Below are positions 13,841 through 22,164 of a DNA stretch of 64,000 nucleotides, piece by piece. Source of the DNA: Zonotrichia leucophrys gambelii (lineage: Eukaryota > Chordata > Aves > Passeriformes > Passerellidae); contig NW_026992293.1 in the NCBI RefSeq assembly GCF_028769735.1, positions 62,001 to 126,000 of the forward strand, read 5' to 3'. A program made the translations under genes and the position numbers. The notes beneath the pieces are model-generated. The model saw only the letters and a list, made by a program, of their open reading frames with translations, did no database searches and was not told where the DNA came from. Numbering within the stretch: position 1 is the stretch's first letter; the number at the start of each line of letters is the position of its first letter.

Positions 13841-16800
13841 GTGAGTCCTCCCCAGGTGAGCTCCACCTTGTCCTGGAGGTGTCCCCGGGGTTGTCCCTGA
13901 TGTCCCCATGGTGTCCCACCAGGGCTGTGTGAGAACGGGGGGACGCCCATGGCCACCGGATGTCTCTGCTCGCCGTCCTACGCTGGACCACGCTGCGAGT
14001 TCTCCACCGACACCGTGGACACCAACCTGCGTGAGTGGTGGGGCCACCTCGCACCTGGGGGACCTGGGATGGGGGCCTGGGCACCTTGGAGGTTCTGGGC
14101 ACCTTGGAGGTCTTGGTCTTCTTGGTGGTCTTGGTCTTCTTGGGGTTCCTCAGCACTTTGAGGGTCCTGGTGTCTTTGGAGGTCTTGGTCTTCTTGGTGG
14201 TTCTGGTCATCTTGGAGGTTCTGGGCACCTTGGAGGTCCTGGTGGTTTTGGAGGTTTTGGTGATTTTGGGGGTTCTGGTCTTCTTGGTGCTTCTGGGCAC
14301 CTTGGAGGTTCTGGTCTTGGAGGTTCTGGTCTTCTTGGTGTTTCTGGTCTTCTTGGAGGTTCTGGGCACCTTGGTGGTCCTTCCTGGTGTTTTTGGGGTC
14401 ATGGTCTTCTTGGTGGTCCTGGTCTTCTTGGTGGTCCTGATGATTTTGGGGGTTTTGATGTTTTTGAGGTCCTGGTCATCTTGAGGCTTCTGGGCATCTT
14501 GGTGGTCTTGGTCTTCTTGGGGGTCTTCAGCACTTTGGTGGTCCTGGTGTCTTTGGGGTCTTGGTCTTCTTGGAGGTTCTGGGCTCCTTGGAGGTTCTGG
14601 GCACCTTGGGGTTCCTCAACACCTTGGTGTTCCTGGGCTTCTTGGGGGTTCCTGATCTCCTTGGTGGTCCTGGTGGTTTTGGGGGTTTTGATGTTTTTTG
14701 AGGTCCTGGTCTTCTTGGGGTTCTCAGCACCTTGGTGGTTCTGATCATCTTGGAGGTCCTGATCTCCTTGGGGTTCCTGGACATCCTGAAGGTCCTCACC
14801 TCCATCCCACCCCACCACATGAACCCCACTTCTCCCCATTGCTCCTCCAGGGTTCCCTGGGACCATCATGGCCGCCGTGGACATGGAGGTGACCCTCACC
14901 AACTTCAACTACACCCAGGACCTCCAGGACCCCAACTCCGAGACCTTCCTGTTCTTCCAGAACCACTTCCGGCAGGAGGTGAGGACCTGGGGTGACCACA
15001 GTGTCCCACCACGGCCACCAAGGTGACCACAGAGGTGACCACAGAGGTGACCTTCTGCCCTTCTTGCAGATCAAGAAGATCTATGGGACCGTCGCTGGTT
15101 ATGAAGGCGTGAAGATCACCAGCCTCAAGTAAGGAGGTCCCTGACCACCCCCAAGGGCTGGGCTGGGGTGGGATGTCCTCAGAACCCCCCTTGTGACCTC
15201 CCGTGTCCTCCTCCTGAAGGTCCGGCAGCATCGTGGTGGGACACCAGGTGTTCTTCACCATGGCCCAGAGCAGCAACATCACCGAGAGGTTCCAGGAGAA
15301 CACGGAGGAGATGGTGGAGAACCTGCGGGAGGTGGCGGCCAGCCAGGGCGAGTGCCAGCACAACACCTGTGGGTGACCTCCTAAAGCCCCCCCAGATCCT
15401 CCTGGACCCCTTGGTGGGACCTCCCCTGGGCCTCCAACTGGGGTCCGTCCAAGGGTGGTGGTCCCTGATGTCTTCTCCTCCCACCGCAGCCGTGCTGTGC
15501 CTGGTGCTGAGGGACAACCCCGTGGTCAGCGCCATGAGGGAGGTGATGGACCTGGATGGTGAGCATGACGTGGAGACCTTGGGAGACCCCATGGACCTTC
15601 TGACCACCCTATTGTCCCCTCCTGACCACCCCATGGACCTTCTGACCACCCCATTGTCCCCTCCTGACCACCCCATGGACCCTCCTGATCATCCCATGGA
15701 CCTTCTGACCACTCCCTGACCATCCCATGGATCCTTCTTACCATTCCATGGACCTTCCTGACCACCCCATGGACCTTCCTGACCACCCCATTGTCCCCTC
15801 CTGACCACCCCATGGACCTTCTGACCACCCCACCATCCCCTGACCATCCCATGGACCCTCCTGACCATCCCATGGACCTCCTGACCACCCCATTGTCCCC
15901 TCCTGACCATCCCATGGACCTCCTGACCACCCCACCAACCCCTGACCACCCCATGGACCTTCTGACCACTCCCTGACCATCCCATGGATCCTTCTTACCA
16001 TTCCATGGACCTTCCTGACCACCCCATGGTCCACCCAACATCTCCTGTCCCTCACCCACCACCCCCTGACCACCCCATTGTCCCCTCCTGACCACCCCAT
16101 GGACATTCTGACCATCCCATGGATCTTCTGACCATCCCATGGACCCTCCTGTCCACCCCATTGTCCCCTCCTGACCATCCCATGGACATTCTGACCATCC
16201 CATGGATCTTCTGACCATCCCATGGACCCTTCTGACCACCCACCATCTCCTGTCCCTCTCCCACCCTCTCCTGTCCCTCACCCACCCTCGTTGTCCCCTC
16301 CGTGCAGAGCTGTGCCACCAGCGAGCCCCCCCAGGCTACGGTGACTTCTTCTGGCCGGTGGTGACCTCGGGGGTCCTGCACTGCGTCAGCTCCTGCACGC
16401 CCAACCGGCCCCAGAGCCTGGAGTGCCACCACGGCCGCTGCCACGTCACCCTGCAGGGACCGCAGTGCTTGTGAGTGCCACCAAGGGGTCCCAGATCCCA
16501 CCAAGGGGTCCCAGAACCTGTCCTAGATCCCACCATGGGGTCCCAGATCCCACCAAGGGGTCCCAGATCCCACCATGGGGTCCCAGATCCCACCATGGGG
16601 TCACAATGTCCACCAAGGGGTCCCAGATCCCACCAAGGGGTCCCAGAACCTGTCCTGGATCCCACCATGGGGTTACATTGTCCACCATGGGGTCCTAGAA
16701 CCTGTCATGGGGTCCTAGAACCCACCAAGGGGTCCCACATCCCACCATGAGTTCCCAATGTCCATGATGGGGTCCCACCACCCTTTGGGAGGGTTCCCAA

Positions 16801-19487
16801 TGTCCACCATGAGGTCCCAATGTCCATTATGGGTTCCCAATGCCCACCATGGCTTCCCAATGTCCACCATGAGGTCCCAATGCCCACCATGGCTTCCCAA
16901 TGTTCACCATGGGTTCCCAATGTCCATGATGGGTTCCCAATGCCCACCATGGGTTCCCAATGTCCATGATGGGGTCCCACCACCCTTTGGGAGGGTTCCC
17001 AACATCCACCATGAGGTCCCAATGTCCATGATGGGGTCCCACCACCCTTTGGGAGGGTTCCCAATGTCCACCATGAGGTCCCAATGTCCATTATGGGTTC
17101 CCAATGCCCACCATGGGTTCCCAATGTCCACCATGAGGTCCCAACGCCCACCATGGTTGTCCCAATGTCTGCCATGGGTTCCCAATGTCTACCATGAGGT
17201 TTTAATGTCCACCATGAGGTCCCAATGTCCATGATGGGGTCCCACCACCCTTTGGGAGGGTTCCCAATGTCCACCATGAGGTCCCAATGTCCATGATGGG
17301 GTCCCACCACCCATTGGGAGGTTCCCAATGCCCACCATGGGTTCCCAATGTCCACCATGAGGTCCCAATGTCCATGATGGGGTCCCACCACCCATTGGGG
17401 GGTTCCCAATGTCCATGATGGGGTCCCACCACCCATTGGGGGTCCCACCACGAGGTCCCAACGGCGGTGTCCCCTCGGCAGCTGCCCGGAGCAGGAGCTG
17501 TTCTGGTACACGGGCCCGCAGTGCTCGGGCCGGGTCAGCAAGGTGGGCACCGGGCTGGGCGTGGCCGTGGCGCTGCTCTTCCTCACCTGCCTCATCCTCA
17601 TCGCCGCGCTGCTCTGCCGCCGCCGCCGGAGCTACCACAGGTACCCAAACGGGGGGGGAGCCCAGTTTGGGGGGTCCCAGTTTGGGGGGGCTCCCAGTTT
17701 GGGATGGGGCTCCCAGTTTGGGGGGTCCCAGTTTGGGTTCTCCCAGTTTGAGGGGGGGCTCCCAGTTTGAGTTCCCAGTTTGAGTTCCCAGTTTGAGCGG
17801 GGGCTCCCAGTTTGGGGTCTCCCAGTTTGGGGTCTCCCAGTTTGGGGGGCCTCCCAGTTTGGGTTCCCAGTTTGAGTTCCCAGTTTGAGGGAAGTCTCCC
17901 AGTTTGGGTTCTCCCAGTTTGGGGGGTCCCAGTTTGAGGGGGCTCCCAGTTTGGGTTCCCAGTTTGGGGGGGGGTCCCAGTTTGTGTTCCCAGTTTGGGT
18001 TCCCAGTTTGGGATGGGGCTCCCAGTTTGGGGGGGTTCTCCCAGTTTGGGTTCCCAGTTTGAGTTCCCAGTTTGGGTTCTCCCAGTTTGGGATGGGGCTC
18101 CCAGTTTGGGCTCCCAGTTTGGGGTCCCAGTTTGAGAGGGGCTCCCAGTTTGGGGTCTCCCAGTTTGGGGGGGGCTCCCAGTTTGGGTTCCCAGTTTGGG
18201 TTCCCCATTTTGGGGGGAATCTCCCAGTTTGAGGGGGGGGGATATCCCAATTTGGTTTCCCAATTTGGGGAGGGTCTCCCAGTTTGGATTCCCAGTTTGG
18301 ATTTTGGGGGAGGGGTCTCCCAGTTTTGGGGGGGTATCTCCCAGTTTGGGTTTGGCGGAGGGGTCTCCCAGTTTGGGGGAAGTCTCCCAGTTTGGGTTCT
18401 GACTGGGGAGGGGTCTCCCAGTTTGGGGGGGGTATCTCCCACTCCAGTTTTTCCAGTTTGGGGTGGTATCTCCCAATTTGGCAATTTTTGGGGAGGGGTC
18501 TCCCAATTCTCACCCCCCCTTTCCCCTCCCCCAGTGACCTCCCCCCCTATTTGGGGGGTTCTTGGTACGAGCTGGACGATTTCTCCTGGCCCCCCCCGCG
18601 CGGCTCCGTCATCCCCAACCCGGGGGTCGCCGCCCCCCCCCGCCGCCCCCAGACCCAATTCGAGGACCCCGAGACCTGGAGGAGACCCCCGGGACCCCCC
18701 CAGGGGGGTTTAGGGGGTTCCCCCGCCTTCAGACCGTCCTTGGAGAGCGTGGATCCCTTCCTGCAGGTACGGACACCCCTGCCAGGACCCTAAAAGGATC
18801 CTGAATCCACTTCCAGGACCCAAAAAAGACCCCCAAACCCCTTCCAGGACCCTAAAAGAACCTAAATCCCCTTCCAGGACCCAAAAATGACCCTAAATCC
18901 ACTTCCAGGACCCAAAAAAGACCCCAAACCCCTTCCAGGACCCTAAAAGAACCTAAATCCCCTTCCAGGACCTTAAAGAGACCCCAAATCCCCTTCCAGG
19001 ACCCTAAAAGGAACCTAAATCCCCTTCCAGGACCCAAAAGGGGCCTGAAACCCCTTTCAGGACCCTAAAGGGACCTAAATTCACTTCCAGGACCCTAAAA
19101 GAACCTAAATCCCCTTCCAGGACCCTAAAGGGACCCCAAATCCCCTTCCAGGACCTTAAAGGGATCCCAAATCCACTTCCAGGACCTTAAAGGAATCCCA
19201 AATCCCTTCCAGGACCTAAAAATGACCGTAAATCCCCTTCCAGGACCCAAAAAGGAATCTAAATCCCCTTCCAGGACCCTAAAATGACCCCAAATCCCCT
19301 GCCAGGACCCTAAAGGGACCCCAAATCCCCTTCCAGGACCCTAAAGAGACCCCAAATCCCCTTCCAGGACCCAAAAGGAATCTAAATCCCCTTCCAGGAC
19401 CCTAAAGGGACCCCAAATCCCCCCTCTCACTCTGTCCCCTCCCCCCAGCTGAGGACCCCAAGGCCAAGGGTCACCCCTGACCTTTGA
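1123..19487 (+). CDS. M1: giant transmembrane SEA/EGF mucin, 5' partial
   Basis: Membrane mucin of the MUC3/12/17-like class, expected at the apical surface of epithelia as part of the glycocalyx. Exons: 1123-13840 (PTS), 13923-14030 (EGF), 14851-14978, 15070-15128 and 15220-15368 (SEA), 15490-15558 and 16308-16470 (Cys-rich EGF2), 17482-17640 (transmembrane), 18535-18766 and 19449-19487 (cytoplasmic). All junctions are GT-AG and the phases chain exactly from 13840 to the TGA at 19485-19487. About 4.6 thousand residues lie in the window; the signal-peptide exon is missing to the left. The PTS exon carries about 33 small deletions, whereas the unique exons after it are intact. The nearest relatives are M2 to M4; which mammalian mucin is orthologous cannot be decided from sequence alone. 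Confidence 0.9.
13923..14030 (+). CDS. M1 EGF-like exon before SEA
   Basis: A 108-nt exon, phase 1 on both sides. It encodes CENGGTPMATGCLCSPSYAG then PRC, the four-cysteine short EGF-like form (CxNGG...CxC...C) typical of membrane mucins, lacking the C1-C3 pair of a canonical EGF. It matches the single-EGF exons of M2 (26646-26753) and M3 (53238-53345) in length and phase. Confidence 0.9.
14031..14850 (+). repeat. Minisatellite filling an M1 intron
   Basis: About 0.8 kb of short G/T-rich units of the type CTTGGAGGTTCTGGGCAC and CTTGGTGGTCTTGGTCTT, repeated from about 14080 to 14780. Reading it gives Leu/Gly/Val simple sequence. Intronic, between the EGF and first SEA exons. Confidence 0.85.
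14851..15368 (+). CDS. M1 SEA domain (three exons)
   Basis: Exons 14851-14978 (128 nt), 15070-15128 (59 nt) and 15220-15368 (149 nt). The domain opens with VDMEVTLTNFNYTQDLQD, continues through IKKIYGTVAGYEGVKITSLK, and crosses the junction into SGSIVVGHQVFFTM. The SEA self-cleavage site G-S followed by aliphatic residues lies at the start of the third exon, so the mature protein is probably a two-chain heterodimer. N-glycosylation sequons NYT and NIT are visible. The first exon is 12 nt longer than in the sister genes. The acceptor of the third exon, CTCCTGAAG, is a weak but usable site. Confidence 0.92.
15490..16470 (+). CDS. M1 Cys-rich EGF2-like region (two exons)
   Basis: Exons 15490-15558 (69 nt) and 16308-16470 (163 nt). 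The first gives SVLCLVLRDNPVVSAMREVM; the second has LCHQRAP..., GVLHCVSSCTP, CHHGRCHVT and GPQC, continuing into the transmembrane exon as FCPE. This is the second EGF-like/Cys-rich module between SEA and membrane found in MUC3/12/17-type mucins. The 163-nt exon length is identical in M1 to M4. Confidence 0.88.
15575..16260 (+). repeat. Minisatellite filling an M1 intron
   Basis: Units of the type CTGACCACCCCATGGACCTT, interspersed with CCATTGTCCCCTC, repeat across nearly the whole intron between the two Cys-rich exons. Higher-order copies are visible: a segment with TGGATCCTTCTTACCATTCC recurs near 15730 and 15985. Confidence 0.85.
16480..17465 (+). repeat. Two minisatellites filling an M1 intron
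   Basis: The first part (16480-16750) repeats CCACCAAGGGGTCCCAGAT. The second (16750-17465) repeats TTCCCAATGTCCACCATGAG and a longer unit holding GGGTCCCACCACCCTTTGGG. This intron separates the Cys-rich exon from the transmembrane exon. Confidence 0.85.
17482..17640 (+). CDS. M1 transmembrane exon
   Basis: A 159-nt exon. The juxtamembrane part ELFWYTGPQCSGRVSKV is followed by the hydrophobic segment GLGVAVALLFLTCLILIAAL and a stop-transfer cluster CRRRRS. The R-V-S-K-V motif just before the membrane is shared with M3 and M4. The exon ends AG|GT in phase 2. Confidence 0.92.
17641..18534 (+). repeat. CCCAGTTTGGG-type minisatellite in an M1 intron
   Basis: Dozens of copies of a unit of about 11-20 bp built on TCCCAGTTTGGGGG. 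Antisense reading produces NWETPPQTG-type frames that are not genes. It lies between the transmembrane and cytoplasmic exons. Confidence 0.88.
18535..19487 (+). CDS. M1 cytoplasmic tail exons
   Basis: Exons 18535-18766 (232 nt) and 19449-19487 (39 nt). The tail is Pro-rich (SWPPPRG, AAPPRRPQTQ) with one Tyr in LPPYLGGSWYELDDF. It ends LRTPRPRVTPDL, then TGA. It is organised unlike the sister genes, which have three short cytoplasmic exons: here one long exon replaces the 86-101 nt plus 59-nt pair. The C-terminus is not a textbook class I PDZ ligand. Confidence 0.85.
18780..19435 (+). repeat. About 30-bp minisatellite in the last M1 intron
   Basis: Units of the type CCCTTCCAGGACCCTAAAAG followed by AACCTAAATC repeat about 20 times before the terminal 39-nt coding exon. 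Confidence 0.85.
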
Positions 19488-20726
19488 CCCCCCCCCGTGG
19501 GACCTCCTGGAGCGCCACGAGGAGACCCCGACCCCAAAGAGGGGACACCAACCCGATGAGGGGACATCGACCTGGACCAGGAGACCCCAACATGGACCAG
19601 GAGACCCCAACCCCAATGAGGGGACATTGACCTGGACCAGGAGACCCCAACATGGACCAGGAGACCCCGACCCAAATGAGGGGACCTCAGTATGAATGAG
19701 GAGACCCCAACCCAAATGAGGAGATCCCAACCTGGACCAGGAGACCCCAACCCTAATGAGGAGACCCCAACATGGACCAGGAGACCCCAACATGGACCAG
19801 GAGACCTCAACTCCAATGAGAGGACCCCAACATGGACCAGGAGACCCCAACCCCAATGAGGGGACATCGACCTGGACCAGGAGACCCCAACCCCAACCAG
19901 GAGACCTCAACCTGGACCTGGAGACCCCAACCCGAATGAGCGGACCCCAACCTGGACCAGGAGACCCCAACATGGACCAGGAGACCCCGACCCCAATGAG
20001 ACCCCCAAACCCAACATGGACCTGGAGACCCCAACCCAAGTGAGAGCATCTCAGCTTGGACCAGGAGACCCCAACATGGACCTGGAGACCCCAACCCAAG
20101 TTAGAGGATCTCGACCTAGACTAGGAGACCCCAACCTGGACCAGGAGACCCCGACCCAAATGAGGGGACCTCAATATGGATGAGGAGACCCCAACCCAAG
20201 TGAGAGGATCTCAGCTTGGACCAGGAGACCCCAACATGGACCAGGAGACCCCAACCCCAACCAGGAGACCTCAACCTGGACCTGGAGACCCCCAAACCCC
20301 AAGACAGACCCCCAAACCCACATGGGACCAGCTCCCAGTATCTCCCAGTAGCTCCCAGTTTGCTCCGGCGCGCGGGACGCGTCAGGAGCTGGGCGAGACC
20401 CTCAGGATTGGGGTTTCTTGGGGGGACTTTGGGGAATTTTGGGGAATTTTTGGGGGAATTTGGATGATTTTGGTGGATTTTGGGGAATTTTGGGAATTTC
20501 TGTGGGGTTTGGGAGAGGGAACCCCTCAATATTTATTTATTTGGGGTGATGAAACCCCAACTTCCCCCCAAACCGGGCAGAGCCTGGAGGGTCCCCAGGG
20601 GGGGGTTGAAGCCCCCCCCCCTAAAAATCCCTTGTGGGGTGGGGGAGGGGGAGAAGCCCCGCCCCCTTTTCCTGCCCCTTCCCGCCGTATTTATTTATAG
20701 TAATTAATCAAGGTGTTGATAATAAA
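19488..20726 (+). other. M1 3' UTR with an 18-bp repeat
   Basis: From the TGA to the poly(A) signal. Positions 19560-20300 consist of GACCAGGAGACCCCAACA-type units of about 18 bp. The last 400 bp are unique and end AT-rich. ATTTA pentamers occur at about 20528-20542 and 20689-20698 and could act as AU-rich stability elements. Confidence 0.6.
20721..20726 (+). terminator. M1 poly(A) signal AATAAA
   Basis: AATAAA in an AT-rich stretch (GTTGATAATAAATAATTG), the first canonical signal after the M1 stop codon and about 1.37 kb before the M2 start codon. Confidence 0.65.
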
Positions 20727-20774
20727 TAATTGATTTATTGGTTTAATTGGTGTGAATTCCCTTGTTTTTGGGGT

Positions 20775-21265
20775 TGTGGGGAGGGGGTGCCAGGTGACTG
20801 GGAGGGACTGGGAGGGACTGGGAGGGACTGGGAGGAGCTGGTACCCAGAACAAACTGGGACATACTGGGAGATACTGGGAGATACTGGGAGGAGACGGCA
20901 TCCAGAATAAACTGGGACATACTGGGACATACTGGGAAGTACTGGGACATACTGGGACATACTGGGAGGAGACGGCACCCAGAACAAACTGGGACAAACT
21001 GGGGCATACTGGGACAGACTGGGAGATACAGGGAGGAGATGGCACCCAGAATAAACTGGGACATACTGGGACATACTGGGAGATACTGGGAGGAGATGGC
21101 ATCCAGAACAAACTGGGACATACTGGGGAGCACTGGGACAAACTGGGACACCCCAATGAGCAGATACCACCCAGAATAAACTGGGAGATACTGGGACATA
21201 CTGGGATATACTGGGAGGAGTTGGCACCCAGAATAAACTGGGACATACTGGGACACACTGGGGAC
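20775..21265 (+). repeat. Intergenic minisatellite between M1 and M2
   Basis: A 10-bp unit, ACTGGGACAT or ACTGGGAGAT, is organised into larger units of about 90 bp that include GGCACCCAGAATAAACTGGG. No gene is seen here. Confidence 0.85.
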
Positions 21266-21359
21266 ATCCCAGGAAGGTGACACCACCCAACAAACCCCAC
21301 CCCAAACACCCCAAAACCCACCAGGGACCCCTTGGGGACACCCCAAAACCCCTCCCCAC

Positions 21360-21700
21360 AATGACTCAACTCAACCCAACCCAACCCAACTCAACGTAAC
21401 TCAACCCAACCACCCCAAATCCCACTGGGGACCCCCTTGGGGACACCCCAAAATCTCCTCCCACCCCAAAACCCCTCCCCTGACTGGAAGGGGACGCGTG
21501 GCTGTCGGCCCATGGTGACTCAACCCAACCCAACCCAACCCAACCCAACCCAACTCAACCCAACCCAACCCAACTCAACCCAACCCAACTCAACCCAACC
21601 AACCCAACTCAACCCAACCCAACTAAACCCAACCCAACCCAACTAAACCCAACCGAACCCAACTCAATCCAACCCAACTCAACATAACCCAACCCACCCC
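21360..21700 (+). repeat. Pentamer array (AACCC/AACTC)
   Basis: Near-perfect pentamers CAACC with CAACT variants. Part of the array (about 21515-21700) runs almost without interruption. It is intergenic and lacks the vertebrate telomere hexamer. Confidence 0.88.
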
Positions 21701-21779
21701 AGGCTCCCCCCATTCCCGGCTCCACCATCTCCAGGACTTTCGGGACGCCGGCCCCGCCCCGAAGGCGGTGCCCACCCCC

Positions 21780-22091
21780 GGCTTTCCCCTCGTTATCTTA
21801 TCAGCAACCGCGGCGCCAGGGCTGGGCCGGAGTGACCGGGCCAGTTGGAATTCCTTGGGGAATGTCCCCGGCTCTTCTCACGCCCCTTTTTTTTTTTTAT
21901 TCTCTTAATTAATTAATTTTTTTTTTTTTGTATTTTCCGGGTTCCAGGGGTTTTTGATAAAATTTGGTGACTCAGGGAATTATTTACCGGCGCTGCCCAA
22001 ACCTTGCGGTCGATGACCGGGACGGGTTGGGGACACAAAGTCCCGGTGGCCGCCGGACACGGCTCAGTCGCTGCTCCGGGATCGGCCGAGG
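21780..22091 (+). promoter_or_regulatory. Candidate M2 promoter and 5' UTR
   Basis: A non-repetitive stretch directly upstream of the M2 start codon. Visible motifs: paired reverse GATA sites in GTTATCTTATCAGC (21792-21805), a TTAATTAATTAA run near 21905, and an AP-1-like TGACTCA at 21968-21974. No clear TATA box. GATA sites fit expression in gut-type epithelium, but that is an inference. Confidence 0.4.
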
Positions 22092-22164
22092 ATGGAGATG
22101 GGTGGCGGCATCTTCATCTTCTTCATCTTCCTCCTCCTCTTCGTCCCCTCGGGGGCTCTGTCAG
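22092..22164 (+). CDS. M2 signal-peptide exon
   Basis: Starts MEMGGGIFIFFIFLLLFV and ends PSGALS with a phase-1 donor CAG|GTGAGA. An in-frame ATG two codons later (22098) could also serve; the hydrophobic core and length fit a cleaved signal peptide either way. Confidence 0.85.

Noticed and set aside
17189..18658. Minus-strand frames of the NWETPPQTG and QTGSPNWEP type
   Set aside because: Translated copies of the CCCAGTTTGGG intron minisatellite; they cross the M1 transmembrane and tail exons in antisense.
13841..19487. Assigning the gene names MUC17, MUC3 or MUC12 to individual genes
   Set aside because: The architecture supports the group, but PTS repeats are not alignable and the conserved exons are similar among all four genes, so one-to-one names would be guesses.
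21360..21700. Interstitial telomere or chromosome end
   Set aside because: The array is a pentamer lacking TTAGGG, and genes continue on both sides.
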